DNA from: Variovorax paradoxus
GTDB taxonomy: Bacteria > Pseudomonadota > Gammaproteobacteria > Burkholderiales > Burkholderiaceae_C
DNA length: 64,000 nucleotides
Assembly: GCF_030811855.1 (NCBI RefSeq)
Contig: NZ_JAUSRN010000005.1
Location: forward strand, 186,001 to 250,000
Reading direction: 5' to 3'
Shown: one piece after another, positions 1-8,416 of the stretch
Position numbering within the stretch: position 1 is the stretch's first letter
How the letters are laid out: each line of letters begins with the position of its first letter
Made by a program: the position numbers and the translations under genes
The notes under the pieces: model-generated
Seen by the model: the letters and a program-made list of their open reading frames with translations, nothing else
Databases searched by the model: none
What the model was told of the DNA's origin: nothing

Positions 1-1791
1 ATAGCCGGCCCAGAGAACCAGCGCCGCACCCGGCAAGCTCAGGGTCTGCTCGAGCTGGCGGCAGAGCTGCCAGCGGTCGTCGTCGTCCATGCCCGGCAAG
101 TCGACGAACACAATGTAGGCCCGGCGCCACGGAAACTCGCGCAAGGTCTTGCGCACCAGCCAGGCCCTGGAGATGGGGAGGCAGCGCGACAGGTCGGCCC
201 GGAATTCGCCCAACTCGTGTTCGCTCAGGTCATGCCGGACGATCTGGCTGAAGAAAGGCGTTTCGGTGATCTCTTCCCAGGCCCGCGCCTCAGCTTCTTC
301 CGCTTCCTTCAGTCGGCCGCGCCACAGCTTGAGAGCTTCCTCGTCGTGCGCTCCCGCATCGGGGTCCTCGAGCGCCGCTACCGCGTTTTTGGCGGCCCAC
401 CAGCGGCTGGCCGCGCTGCAACCATGCAAACGCTCGAGCACCGCGAGCCGCGCGTTCCGATCGCGCGGGGGCAGCATCTGGGCCACTCCCCGCAGGGCGC
501 CGGGATGGTCGGGGGCGGTCCGCAGCACGCGTTCATAGCGATCGCGCACCGGCGCGGCCGGATCGAGCCGACGTTCGGAATCGGCCCACTCGACCATTTC
601 GTCGGGCGTGTTGCGTTCGCCTTGTGCAGCGAGAAGCTCGATGCGTTCGCGAACGCGCGTCCGGTGCGCATGGTGCTGCTTCCAGTCGCTGGCGTGGGCG
701 CGGCGCCATTGGTTGTCGAAATGCGCGATCCACTTCGCGCTGTCGGCAAGCATGCCCAGCGCCGGCTCGGTGGACCATGGCGGCACCACGGCTTTCTGGC
801 CGAGCGCCTCGAGCCGGTCGCGCAGGACGGGGTGCGTGTCGTCCAGGTCGCTCACGCGGCGCATGGCTTCGCGCAGCGCCTGGCGCGCGAATTCGTTGCT
901 GGGCGGCGTACCGGCAAGCGCCCTCAAGGCCTTGAAAGGACCGGGCGGCTGCGACTCGCGTTCGGCGCGCGCCCAATGCGAAGCCCAGAATTCATTGGCG
1001 TACCAGTTGCCCTTGATGGCTATTTCGGTCAACGCCGCCGCTGCGACGGGCGCGCCCAGGAGCCGTCCCGAAATGCGGTCGGCTTCATACTCGTCCTGCC
1101 GGGCAAGCGCGAAAGTCCGGGCCGCAAAGCGCGGAAAGTACCAACGGAAGAATGCCTGCGACACCAGCGCCATCGCACCTTCGTCGCGCTGCAGGCTCGC
1201 GTCCAGCTTGAGCCACGAGAGCCGCGTGCGGTAGATCCAGGCGCTCAGCTTGCCGTGGTTGCCGCGCAAATGCCCATACTCGTGGGCGAGCACCGACAGC
1301 AGCCGCCGCCGGTCCAGCATCATCAAAAGCGGCAGGCCGATGGAAAGGGAATTGACCGCCCCGCCGAACAGCCCGAAGCGCGGCACCTGCCGGATGCTGG
1401 CGTTGAACTCGTCGTCGATGTAGACGCGATGGACCTGCGGCCCCTTGATCTTCTTGCGTATGCGGTCGAGCGCCTCGAACAGCGCCGGCGCATCCTCGCG
1501 CGACAGCTCCTGCCCGTCGGGTTCGTCGAACCGCACCCAGAGTGCGCGCAGCGTGGCCCAGAGAAGGCCCAGGGCAAACAGCAGCAGCCATCCGCGCGAG
1601 AAACCGAAGCGCCCGCGCCCGGCCGACAATGCCACCCAGGCGATGATGCCGATCGACAAGGCCAGGCACGCCATCACCCAGAGGTAACCGAGCGCGGCAA
1701 ACGCCGCCACGTTGCGCCGATAGCGCGCGCTGTCATCGGCGCTGGCATGCTCGCTCAGCCGGACAAGGTGAACAAAATCAGCGCGATCCAT
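1..1791 (-). CDS. M48-family membrane zinc metallopeptidase (3' end outside window)
   Basis: The reading frame is open from an ATG at 1791 to the left edge, giving 597 residues with no stop, so the C-terminus is missing. Two hydrophobic segments (about residues 30-55 and 65-82) should anchor it in the inner membrane. The zinc-protease motif HEYGH is at residues 170-174, and EYEAD at 234-238 supplies the third ligand, as in M48 (HtpX/Ste24-like) enzymes. The family cleaves membrane or periplasmic proteins. The long region after the catalytic domain, rich in Arg, Trp and Glu and helical in character, looks like a TPR-type extension, but I could not assign it. Substrate unknown. It is divergent from the DUF1653 gene, 46 bp away. 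Confidence 0.88.
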   Translation of the reverse strand, partial: MDRADFVHLVRLSEHASADDSARYRRNVAAFAALGYLWVMACLALSIGIIAWVALSAGRGRFGFSRGWLLLFALGLLWATLRALWVRFDEPDGQELSREDAPALFEALDRIRKKIKGPQVHRVYIDDEFNASIRQVPRFGLFGGAVNSLSIGLPLLMMLDRRRLLSVLAHEYGHLRGNHGKLSAWIYRTRLSWLKLDASLQRDEGAMALVSQAFFRWYFPRFAARTFALARQDEYEADRISGRLLGAPVAAAALTEIAIKGNWYANEFWASHWARAERESQPPGPFKALRALAGTPPSNEFARQALREAMRRVSDLDDTHPVLRDRLEALGQKAVVPPWSTEPALGMLADSAKWIAHFDNQWRRAHASDWKQHHAHRTRVRERIELLAAQGERNTPDEMVEWADSERRLDPAAPVRDRYERVLRTAPDHPGALRGVAQMLPPRDRNARLAVLERLHGCSAASRWWAAKNAVAALEDPDAGAHDEEALKLWRGRLKEAEEAEARAWEEITETPFFSQIVRHDLSEHELGEFRADLSRCLPISRAWLVRKTLREFPWRRAYIVFVDLPGMDDDDRWQLCRQLEQTLSLPGAALVLWAGY

Positions 1792-1837
1792 CCGACTTTC
1801 CTCCAACCCCGCCACACCGTGTGAAAGAACCAAGACC

Positions 1838-2083
1838 GTGAACGACGACGACCTGCCACCGGTGATAGAGACGCCTCCCGGCCGCTATCGCCATTACAAG
1901 GGCGGCGAGTACGAGGTGCTGGGCACCGTGCGCCACAGCGAGACGCTCGAACCTATGACGCTCTACCGCGCGCTTTATGGCGCGAAGGGGCTCTGGGTCC
2001 GCCCGGCCGCAATGTTCGGCGAAACGGTGGAGATCGAGGGAATTCGCCAACTGCGTTTCGCCCCGGTCCAGATCGCGTCGTAG
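1838..2083 (+). CDS. DUF1653 domain protein
   Basis: An 81-residue soluble protein with a GTG start; an upstream in-frame start is ruled out by a stop just before it. The core pattern 'PGRYRHYKGGEYEVLG', followed by 'TLYRALYG' and 'WVRPAAMF', matches the small DUF1653 family, whose function is unknown. There is no signal peptide or membrane segment. Its 3' end lies 2 bp from the converging end of the I78 inhibitor gene, so transcription from the two sides meets here. Confidence 0.85.
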   Translation: MNDDDLPPVIETPPGRYRHYKGGEYEVLGTVRHSETLEPMTLYRALYGAKGLWVRPAAMFGETVEIEGIRQLRFAPVQIAS

Positions 2084-2085
2084 CC

Positions 2086-2412
2086 TCAGCCGCAGCGAAC
2101 GTCCGTCACCCGGCCGCGCGCATCCACGTCGAGGTTGAGGCGCCCGCCGTTGAGTTCCATCGTGACTGCTTCGCCGGGCTTCAGCGCCCGCACCGTGCCC
2201 GCCCCGGCGCGCACGCGGGCGGCGGCCTCGAGTTGCGGCGACAGCGGCTGTCCGACGGCGAAACGTGCGCCGTCGGCATTGCATTGGTACACCGGCTCGG
2301 GTGCCGCGGCGGATGCTGCGGGTGCAGCAGGGGTGGGTGCTGGGGCTGGCGCGGCGCAGGCCACCAGCAAGATGGCGCTGGCGACTACGGACAGTAGCGA
2401 TTGGGTTTTCAA
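2086..2412 (-). CDS. I78-type peptidase inhibitor lipoprotein
   Basis: A TTG start at 2412 is chosen because GGAG lies 6 nt upstream and the reading then begins with a clean lipoprotein signal (Lys-2, hydrophobic stretch, lipobox LVAC with the lipidated Cys at residue 19). The 108-residue precursor has an Ala/Pro-rich linker to about residue 40. A compact domain follows that contains 'CNADGARFAVGQPLSP' and ends in '...VTDVRCG', the form of Inhibitor_I78 (Aspergillus elastase inhibitor type). Members inhibit serine proteases; here the protein would be tethered in the periplasm or outer membrane. It lies 34 bp downstream of purN in the same direction. An upstream in-frame ATG at 2487 would bury the signal peptide, so it was rejected. 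Confidence 0.8.
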   Translation of the reverse strand: MKTQSLLSVVASAILLVACAAPAPAPTPAAPAASAAAPEPVYQCNADGARFAVGQPLSPQLEAAARVRAGAGTVRALKPGEAVTMELNGGRLNLDVDARGRVTDVRCG

Positions 2413-2446
2413 TGAATGCTCCGAAAACCCGCGAATATAAACAAAT

Positions 2447-3043
2447 TTAACGTATGTGACTTGATGTATCGGCAAGCCATTCGGCAATGGCGCGTGGATA
2501 CAACTGATGCTCTTGCGCGAGCACCCGACTCGCGAGCGTGCTCGCCGTGTCGTCCGGCAGCACTGGCACCACCGCCTGAGCCAGGATCGGACCGTGGTCG
2601 AGTTCGGTGGTCACCTGGTGCACCGTGACTCCGGCCACCTTGCAGCCAGCATCGATCGCCCGCTGGTGCGTGTTCAGGCCCGGGAACGCGGGCAGCAGCG
2701 AAGGATGGATATTGACCAGGCGGCCCGAATAACGGCCGACAAAGGCTGGCGTCAGGATGCGCATGAAGCCCGCCAGCACCACCAGCGCGGGCGAATGCGC
2801 ATCGACGGCCTTCGCCAGTGCCTCGTCGAAGGCCTCGCGGCTCGGAAAGTCCTTGTGCGGGACGACCGCGGTCGCGATGCCGTGCGACTGGGCAAGCGCA
2901 AGCCCGCCTGCTTCGGCCTTGTTGCTGACAACGGCGGCAATGCGCGCGCCGAAGCGCTCGGCCCAGCGGTCGCGCTCGGCGGCACGCACGATGGCCGCCA
3001 TGTTGGAGCCGCCGCCGGAGATCAGGATCACGATGTTCTTCAT
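2447..3043 (-). CDS. purN: Phosphoribosylglycinamide formyltransferase
   Basis: Transfers the formyl group of 10-formyltetrahydrofolate to GAR in step 3 of cytoplasmic purine synthesis. The 198-residue length is normal for PurN. The N-terminal ribonucleotide loop 'LISGGGSNM' is present. The catalytic triad is visible as Asn111 and His113 in 'NIHPSLLP' and Asp149 in 'TTELDHGPIL', aligning with N106/H108/D144 of the E. coli enzyme. It stands alone, without purM, and is followed by the inhibitor lipoprotein gene. Its start faces the acyl-CoA dehydrogenase operon across a 163 bp shared upstream region. Confidence 0.97.
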   Translation of the reverse strand: MKNIVILISGGGSNMAAIVRAAERDRWAERFGARIAAVVSNKAEAGGLALAQSHGIATAVVPHKDFPSREAFDEALAKAVDAHSPALVVLAGFMRILTPAFVGRYSGRLVNIHPSLLPAFPGLNTHQRAIDAGCKVAGVTVHQVTTELDHGPILAQAVVPVLPDDTASTLASRVLAQEHQLYPRAIAEWLADTSSHIR

Positions 3044-3121
3044 GGGAGGCCGGGATTATCCGTGTCCCGGCCGGCACGTCCGAAAACGCCGGGGCTTGTC
3101 GCCGCGCGGACACCGTTCAAC

Positions 3122-3177
3122 AGCACGACCGTGCTAAAACTCCGGACTCCGGAGACACACGCCATCGCTGCGATGGC
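3122..3177. promoter_or_regulatory. Stacked dyads in the purN / acyl-CoA dehydrogenase intergenic region
   Basis: Three symmetrical sequences lie in a row. AGCAC-N4-GTGCT is at 3122-3135. A doubled TCCGGA unit follows at about 3140-3152. A perfect hairpin GCCATCG-CTG-CGATGGC is at 3161-3177, some 30 nt before the ATG at 3207. Any of these could be an operator or leader hairpin of the dehydrogenase operon. No regulator gene is adjacent, so the role is inferred only. Confidence 0.3.
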
Positions 3178-3206
3178 GGCGGATCGATCAACACAGCGAG
3201 GCACGC

Positions 3207-4388
3207 ATGGATTTGAGCTTCACGCCCGAAGAACAACAGTTCCGCGAAGAAATTCGCGCCTGGGTAAAGGACCACCTTCCCAAGGAGATTTCGCACAAGG
3301 TGCACAACGCGCTCGAACTGACGCGCGACGATATGCAAGGCTGGGCCAAGATCCTTGGCAAGAAGGGTTGGCTGGGCTACGGCTGGCCGAAGGAATTCGG
3401 CGGCCCCGGCTGGACCGCCATCCAGCGCCACCTGTTCGAGGAAGAAACCGCCCTGGCCGGGGCGCCGCGCATCATTCCGTTCGGCCCCGTGATGGTCGCC
3501 CCGGTGATCATGGCTTTCGGCAATGCCGAACAGCAGAAGCGCTTCCTCCCCGGCATCGCGAGCGGCGAAGTCTGGTGGAGTCAGGGCTACAGCGAACCGG
3601 GTTCGGGCTCCGACCTGGCGTCGGTCAAGACCAAGGCCGAGCGCAAAGGCGACAAGTACATCGTCAACGGCCAGAAGACCTGGACCACGCTGGGCCAATA
3701 CGGCGACTGGATGTTCAACCTCGTGCGCACCAGCAACGAGGGCAAACCGCAGACCGGCATCAGCTTTTTGCTGCTCGACATGAAGTCGCCCGGCGTCACG
3801 GTGCGGCCCATCAAGCTGCTGGACGGCAGCCATGAAGTGAACGAGGTGTTCTTCGACAACGTCGAAGTGCCTGCCGAAAACCTGATCGGTGAAGAGAACA
3901 AGGGCTGGACCTACGCCAAGCACCTGCTCTCGCACGAGCGCACCAACATCGCCGACGTGAACCGCGCCAAGCGCGAACTCGAGCGCCTGAAGCGTATCGC
4001 CAAGAGCGAAGGCGTGTACGACGACCAGCGTTTCCGCGACGAGATCGCCAAGCTCGAAGTCGACATCGTTGCGCTCGAGATGATGGTGCTGCGCGTGCTC
4101 TCGGCCGCCACCTCGGGCAAGAACTCGCTCGACGTCGCGGGCCTGCTCAAGATCCGCGGCAGCGAAATCCAGCAGCGCTACAGCGAACTGATGATGCTTG
4201 CCGGCGGTGCCTATTCCCTGCCGCTCATCCGCGAAGCGATGGAAGCCGGCTGGCAAGGCGACTTTCCCGGCGGCAACCCGGCCCTTGCGCCGCTCGCGTC
4301 GACCTTCTTCAACATGCGCAAGACCACCATCTACGGCGGCTCGAACGAAGTGCAACGCAACATCGTTGCTCAAACCGTTCTCGGCTGA
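3207..4388 (+). CDS. Acyl-CoA dehydrogenase, PimC-like large subunit
   Basis: A 393-residue flavoprotein of the acyl-CoA dehydrogenase fold: N-terminal helical domain, middle beta domain ('GYSEPGSGSDLA' and 'GQKTWTT' lines the flavin/substrate site) and C-terminal helical domain ending 'YGGSNEVQRNIVAQ'. It would oxidise an acyl-CoA to the 2-enoyl-CoA and pass electrons to ETF. It most resembles the large subunit of pimeloyl-CoA dehydrogenase (PimC). The partner subunit follows 12 bp downstream, suggesting a heteromer. The common Y-E-G-T motif near the C-terminus is Y-G-G-S here, so the catalytic base must be checked by alignment. A GAGG site lies 5 nt before the ATG. Substrate not provable. 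Confidence 0.88.
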   Translation: MDLSFTPEEQQFREEIRAWVKDHLPKEISHKVHNALELTRDDMQGWAKILGKKGWLGYGWPKEFGGPGWTAIQRHLFEEETALAGAPRIIPFGPVMVAPVIMAFGNAEQQKRFLPGIASGEVWWSQGYSEPGSGSDLASVKTKAERKGDKYIVNGQKTWTTLGQYGDWMFNLVRTSNEGKPQTGISFLLLDMKSPGVTVRPIKLLDGSHEVNEVFFDNVEVPAENLIGEENKGWTYAKHLLSHERTNIADVNRAKRELERLKRIAKSEGVYDDQRFRDEIAKLEVDIVALEMMVLRVLSAATSGKNSLDVAGLLKIRGSEIQQRYSELMMLAGGAYSLPLIREAMEAGWQGDFPGGNPALAPLASTFFNMRKTTIYGGSNEVQRNIVAQTVLG

Positions 4389-4400
4389 GGAGACAAGAAC

Positions 4401-5516
4401 ATGGATTTCAATTTTTCGGACGACCAGGAACAACTGCGCGACGCCGTTCGCAAGTGGGTCGACAAGGGCTATGACTTCGAACGCCGCCGCGGCATCGAAG
4501 CCAATGGCGGCTTCTCGCGCGAGGCTTGGGACGACTTGGCCGAGCTTGGCCTGGGCGGCCTCTACATCGCCGAAGAAGATGGCGGCCTGGGCATGGGCCC
4601 CGTGGCCGGCATGGTGGTGATGGAAGAACTGGGCCGCGGCATCGTGCTGGAGCCCTTCGCGCAGACGCTGATTGCCGGCGCCGTGCTGAGCGGCTACGCC
4701 GGCGAGGACATCAAGGACAACTGGCTGCCGCGCATCGCGGGCGGCCAAGCCATCGTGGTGCTGGCCTACCAGGAGCGCAAGGCGCGCTATCGGCTAGACC
4801 GGTGCGAAGCCAAGGCCGTGAAGACCGGTAATAGCTGGTCGCTGACCGGCGCCAAGAGCGTGGTGCCCGTGGGCGACGAAGCCGATGCCTACATCGTGCC
4901 CGCCAACGCCGACGGCAAGATCGCCCTCTTCCTCGTCGAGCGCAGCGCCAGCGGTGTCGAGGCCCGCGGCTACGGCACGCAAGACGGCAGCCGCGCGGCA
5001 GAGGTCGTGTTCGACAAGGCAGATGCCGCGCTGATCACCGCCGACGGACTGGCTGCACTCGAGTACGCAGTCGACGTCGGCATCGCTGCCACCTGTGCCG
5101 AGGCGGTTGGCGTCATGGACAAGACCGTGGCCCTCACGGTCGACTACATGAACCAACGCAAGCAATTCGGCGTAGTCATCTCCACCTTCCAGGCATTGCG
5201 CCATCGCGTGGCCGACATGAAGATGCAGCTCGAGCTCGCACGCTCTATGAGCTACTACGCCACGCTCAAGCTCAACGCACCGGCCGAGGAGCGACGTCAG
5301 GCCCTGTCGCGCGCCAAGTACCAGCTGGGCGTGTCGATGCGCTATGTCGCTGCCAACTCGGTACAGCTGCACGGCGGCATCGGCGTGACGGACGAATACA
5401 TCGGCAGCCACTATTTCCGCAAGCTCACGCAGCTTGAGATGACCTTCGGCGACTCGCTGCACCACCTGGGCGAAGTGTCTGCCCGCATGCAGGACACCGC
5501 CGGCGTCTTCGCCTGA
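4401..5516 (+). CDS. Acyl-CoA dehydrogenase, PimD-like small subunit
   Basis: 371 residues with the acyl-CoA dehydrogenase fold; begins 'MDFNFSDDQEQLRDAVRKW', close to PimD-type subunits. The middle domain is more divergent than in its upstream partner, and the C-terminus ends at 'QLEMTFGDSLHHLGE' without the usual Gly-rich substrate loop. It was therefore probably derived by duplication to form a mixed (alpha-beta) enzyme with the 3207 gene. Start ATG with GAGGAG about 10 nt upstream. A strong terminator follows, so the two genes form a closed operon. Likely acts on dicarboxylyl- or medium-chain acyl-CoA; this is inference from the PimC/PimD resemblance. Confidence 0.85.
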   Translation: MDFNFSDDQEQLRDAVRKWVDKGYDFERRRGIEANGGFSREAWDDLAELGLGGLYIAEEDGGLGMGPVAGMVVMEELGRGIVLEPFAQTLIAGAVLSGYAGEDIKDNWLPRIAGGQAIVVLAYQERKARYRLDRCEAKAVKTGNSWSLTGAKSVVPVGDEADAYIVPANADGKIALFLVERSASGVEARGYGTQDGSRAAEVVFDKADAALITADGLAALEYAVDVGIAATCAEAVGVMDKTVALTVDYMNQRKQFGVVISTFQALRHRVADMKMQLELARSMSYYATLKLNAPAEERRQALSRAKYQLGVSMRYVAANSVQLHGGIGVTDEYIGSHYFRKLTQLEMTFGDSLHHLGEVSARMQDTAGVFA

Positions 5517-5538
5517 CGATGTTTTTCCCATAGCATCC

Positions 5539-5572
5539 AACGCCCGCCCGCTTTGTGCCGGCGGGCGTTTTT
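5539..5572 (+). terminator. Rho-independent terminator after the acyl-CoA dehydrogenase pair
   Basis: A 10-bp GC-rich stem (AACGCCCGCC / GGCGGGCGTT) encloses an 11-nt loop and runs into a T tract at 5568-5572. It lies 22 bp after the stop of the second dehydrogenase gene and ends just before the ribosome binding site of the hydrolase gene. Confidence 0.85.
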
Positions 5573-5599
5573 ACTTGGACTTTCAGCCAGGAACAAAAC

Positions 5600-6952
5600 A
5601 TGCCTTCACGCCGCACCCTTCTTGCCCTCGGGCTCGCCTCGACCGCCATGCTGACCGCCTGCGCCACAGCGCCCTCGCCTTCCTATAACGAGCGTCCGCC
5701 GATCGTTTTCATGCACGGCAACGGCGATTCGGCCGCGCTCTGGCAGACCATGATCTGGCGTTTCGAATCGAACGGCTGGCCGCGCAACCGGCTCTTTGCG
5801 GTCGACCAGCCCTATCCGCTGGCGCGCGACGACGACGCCGTGGCGCAGCCGGGCCGCAGCTCGACGACCGACTCGGCCGTCTTCCTGAAGGCGGAGGTAG
5901 ACAAGGTGCTGAAGGCCACGGGCGCGAGCAAGGTGGTGCTGATCGGCAACTCGCGCGGTGGCAACACCATTCGCAACTACGTGCAGAACGGCGGCGGCGC
6001 GGACGTGGTGAGCCACGTGGTGCTGGGCGGCAATCCGGCGCACGGCATCTGGGTTGTGAAGGGCTTTCGCGAGAACAACGAGTTCTCGGGGCTTTCGGGT
6101 TTCATGCAGCAGCTCAATGCGCCCAAAGGTCCGAACGGCGAAGAGGTCACGCCGGGCGTCAAGTGGCTCACGCTGCGCTCCGACAACAACGACAAATATG
6201 CGCAGCCCGACGGGCTGTGGATCGGCGTGCCGGGCCAGCCGACGAACATCGGCTTTGATGGGCCAGCGCTCAAGGGAGCGACCAACGTCGTGCTGCCGCG
6301 CGTGGACCATCGCGAAACCTCGTTCTCCCCTGCGGCCTTCGCGGCGACATGGCAATTCCTGACGGGCGAGCCGCCGCGCAGCACGGCGATTGCGGCCGAC
6401 GCGAACGTGGTGCTCGACGGCCGCGCGATCGGCGCCGAAAACCTGTCGCTGAATGGCGGACAGGTGACTGTCTATGCCGTCGACCCCGCCACGGGTGCAC
6501 GGCGCGGCAATGCCGTGCACAACAAGAATGTCAGCGCGGATGGTCGATGGGGCCCTTTCAGCGCGCGCGGGGACACCGCCTACGAGTTCGTCTTGAGTGC
6601 TCCCAGCTATGGGACCACGCACATCTACCGCAGCTCGTTTCCGCGCAGCAGCGGTGTGGTGAACCTGCGCCCCGAGCGCCTCACGCCCGCCGATGCGAAT
6701 GCCCAGGCTGTCGTCGTCTTCACGCGGCCCCGTGGATATTTCGATGCGCAGCGCGACACCATGCGCTTCGACGGACAGAGTCTTCCGGCCGGCGTGCCGC
6801 CCAAGGGTTCCGGCGTGTCGAGCTCCAGGCTGCGGGTTGCCGCGGCGGAGCCACAGCGCGCGGTGACCGGTGAATTCAACGGCGAGCGCATCACGGGCCT
6901 GACCTGGCCCGCCGGGCAGCAGCACGTGACGGTGCTGGAGCTGACTTACTGA
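5600..6952 (+). CDS. Exported alpha/beta hydrolase (lipase/esterase-like) with C-terminal beta domain
   Basis: 450 residues from the ATG at 5600, which has AGGA 7 nt upstream; a longer frame from 5555 would start inside the terminator. The N-terminus 'SRRTLLALGLASTAMLTAC' is a lipoprotein-like signal with paired Arg and lipobox LTAC. The hydrolase core follows: HGNG oxyanion region, nucleophile Ser118 in GNSRGG, probable Asp195 in 'RSDNND' and His237 in 'RVDHRE'. Residues ~260-450 are predicted beta-rich, reminiscent of lipases with a C-terminal beta domain such as the Archaeoglobus AFL type. Substrate (lipid ester or polyester) is unknown. The crotonase gene follows 21 bp later. Confidence 0.8.
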   Translation: MPSRRTLLALGLASTAMLTACATAPSPSYNERPPIVFMHGNGDSAALWQTMIWRFESNGWPRNRLFAVDQPYPLARDDDAVAQPGRSSTTDSAVFLKAEVDKVLKATGASKVVLIGNSRGGNTIRNYVQNGGGADVVSHVVLGGNPAHGIWVVKGFRENNEFSGLSGFMQQLNAPKGPNGEEVTPGVKWLTLRSDNNDKYAQPDGLWIGVPGQPTNIGFDGPALKGATNVVLPRVDHRETSFSPAAFAATWQFLTGEPPRSTAIAADANVVLDGRAIGAENLSLNGGQVTVYAVDPATGARRGNAVHNKNVSADGRWGPFSARGDTAYEFVLSAPSYGTTHIYRSSFPRSSGVVNLRPERLTPADANAQAVVVFTRPRGYFDAQRDTMRFDGQSLPAGVPPKGSGVSSSRLRVAAAEPQRAVTGEFNGERITGLTWPAGQQHVTVLELTY

Positions 6953-6973
6953 GCGAGGCGGAGGATTGCGGCC

Positions 6974-7762
6974 ATGAACGATGCGAACTCCCCTTTTGTA
7001 CTGAAGGCGCGCGATGCGCGCGGCGTGGTCACGCTCACGCTCAACCGACCTGCCTCGTTCAACGCGCTCTCGGAGGGCATGCTCGACGCGCTCGAGCAAG
7101 CCATTGCAGAAATCGCGGCGGACGAGAACGTGCGCGCGGTCGTCATCGCGGCAGCGGGCAAGGCTTTCTGCGCGGGCCACGACCTGAAGGAAATGCGCGC
7201 GGAGCCTTCGCTCGGCTACTACCAGCGCCTCTTCGAACGCTGCGGCGCGATGATGCTGTCGATCCAGCGCCTTGCCGTGCCCGTGATTGCGCGCGTGCAC
7301 GGCGTCGCGACGGCCGCGGGCTGCCAGCTGGTCGCGGTGTGCGACCTGGCGGTGGCCTCGAGCGAGGCACGCTTCGCGGTCAGCGGCGTGAACGTGGGGT
7401 TGTTCTGCGCCACGCCGAGCGTGACGCTGTCGCGCAACCTCGGGCGCAAGCAGGCTTTCGAAATGCTCGTGACCGGTGAGTTCATCAGTGCAGAGGAAGC
7501 CCGCGACAAGGGTTTGGTCAACCGGGTGGCCTCGCCTGCCGAGCTCGACGCCGAGGTCGAGGCACTGGTCGCCAGCATCGTTGCCAAGCCGCGCCAGGCG
7601 CTGGCGCTAGGCAAAGCTCTCTTCTACCGCCAGCTCGAAACCGGCATCGAAGCCGCGCTGGCCGACGCGAGCCAGACCATGGCCTGCAACATGATGGACG
7701 AGAGCGCGCTCGAGGGCGTTCAGGCGTTCATCGAAAAACGCCCACCCGACTGGAAGCGCTGA
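6974..7762 (+). CDS. Crotonase-fold protein of the ECHDC3 type (enoyl-CoA hydratase-like)
   Basis: 262 residues with the crotonase fold: CoA/oxyanion loop 'CAGHDLKEMR' and 'GVATAAGCQLVAVCDLAVAS'. The segments 'GLFCATPSVTLSR' and 'FEMLVTGEFISAEEA' resemble ECHDC3. At the positions of the two catalytic glutamates of enoyl-CoA hydratase I read Gln (in GCQL) and a non-Glu residue before 'VNVGLF'. Classical hydratase activity is therefore doubtful and an isomerase, hydrolase or binding role is possible. It probably shares a transcript with the preceding hydrolase gene. Confidence 0.82.
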   Translation: MNDANSPFVLKARDARGVVTLTLNRPASFNALSEGMLDALEQAIAEIAADENVRAVVIAAAGKAFCAGHDLKEMRAEPSLGYYQRLFERCGAMMLSIQRLAVPVIARVHGVATAAGCQLVAVCDLAVASSEARFAVSGVNVGLFCATPSVTLSRNLGRKQAFEMLVTGEFISAEEARDKGLVNRVASPAELDAEVEALVASIVAKPRQALALGKALFYRQLETGIEAALADASQTMACNMMDESALEGVQAFIEKRPPDWKR

Positions 7763-7772
7763 GCCCCCTAGG

Positions 7773-8333
7773 CTAGGTGTCGTGCAGCCGCGAGCTCTGC
7801 GGCAGGTGCGCCATCAAGAATTCCATCTGGTCCGCCAGGATGCGGCGGTTTCGCAAAATGAAATCTTCCCAGAGGCTGGGAACATAAGGCGCATACAGGA
7901 GCGGCATGTTCGCCTGCTCGGGCGTGCGGCTGCTCTTGCGGTGGTTGCAAGGCTTGCAGGCCGTGACCACGTTCATCCAGGTGTCGATGCCCTTCTGGGC
8001 AAACGGAATGATGTGCTCGCGCGTGAGCTCGTCTTCGTGGAAATGGCCGCCGCAGTAAGCGCAGACATTGCGGTCGCGCGCAAAGAGCTTGCTGTTGGTG
8101 AGCCCCGGGCGTTGCGTGAAAGGATTGATGCGCGGCACGCCCTTGGTGCCGATGATGCTGTTGATCGCGATCTGCGATTGCTCGCCCGTGATGGCGTTGT
8201 GGCCGCCACGGAACACAGCCACCTGCGCGCCCACCTCCCAGCGGACCTCGTCCGCTGCATAGTGGATGACCGCTTGTTCGAGCGATATCCATGACTGGGG
8301 CAGCCCTTGGGCCGACAGCTTCAAGACCTTCAC
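7773..8333 (-). CDS. HNH endonuclease family protein
   Basis: 186 residues from the GTG at 8333, chosen because AGGAGG lies 6 nt upstream; longer in-frame starts lack a site. Residues 91-131 hold the McrA-type HNH core: CxxC (C91, C94), 'REHIIP' with His107, then CxxC (C126, C129) followed by His131. The four Cys bind a structural zinc. The N-terminal 85 residues are a conserved extension found in stand-alone HNH proteins of this type. There is no methylase, helicase or phage gene beside it, so a DNA repair or housekeeping nuclease is as likely as a defence role. Divergent from ribF. Confidence 0.85.
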   Translation of the reverse strand: MKVLKLSAQGLPQSWISLEQAVIHYAADEVRWEVGAQVAVFRGGHNAITGEQSQIAINSIIGTKGVPRINPFTQRPGLTNSKLFARDRNVCAYCGGHFHEDELTREHIIPFAQKGIDTWMNVVTACKPCNHRKSSRTPEQANMPLLYAPYVPSLWEDFILRNRRILADQMEFLMAHLPQSSRLHDT

Positions 8334-8416
8334 CACACGCCTCCTCAAAAAGGGAAGAATCACGGAAAGACCAGGGACACGGAGCGCGCCGGAGACCACT
8401 TCAAGCAACGCACTGA

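Noticed and set aside
217..1824. Long plus-strand open frame (535 codons) at the left edge
   Set aside because: It lies opposite the M48 protease gene, has no family features and is Arg/Ala/Gly-rich as expected for an antisense frame in GC-rich DNA. The minus frame has HEYGH and EYEAD motifs.
7773..8333. HNH protein as part of a restriction or anti-phage system
   Set aside because: No methylase, specificity, helicase, toxin or phage gene is adjacent; neighbours are housekeeping or fatty-acid genes.
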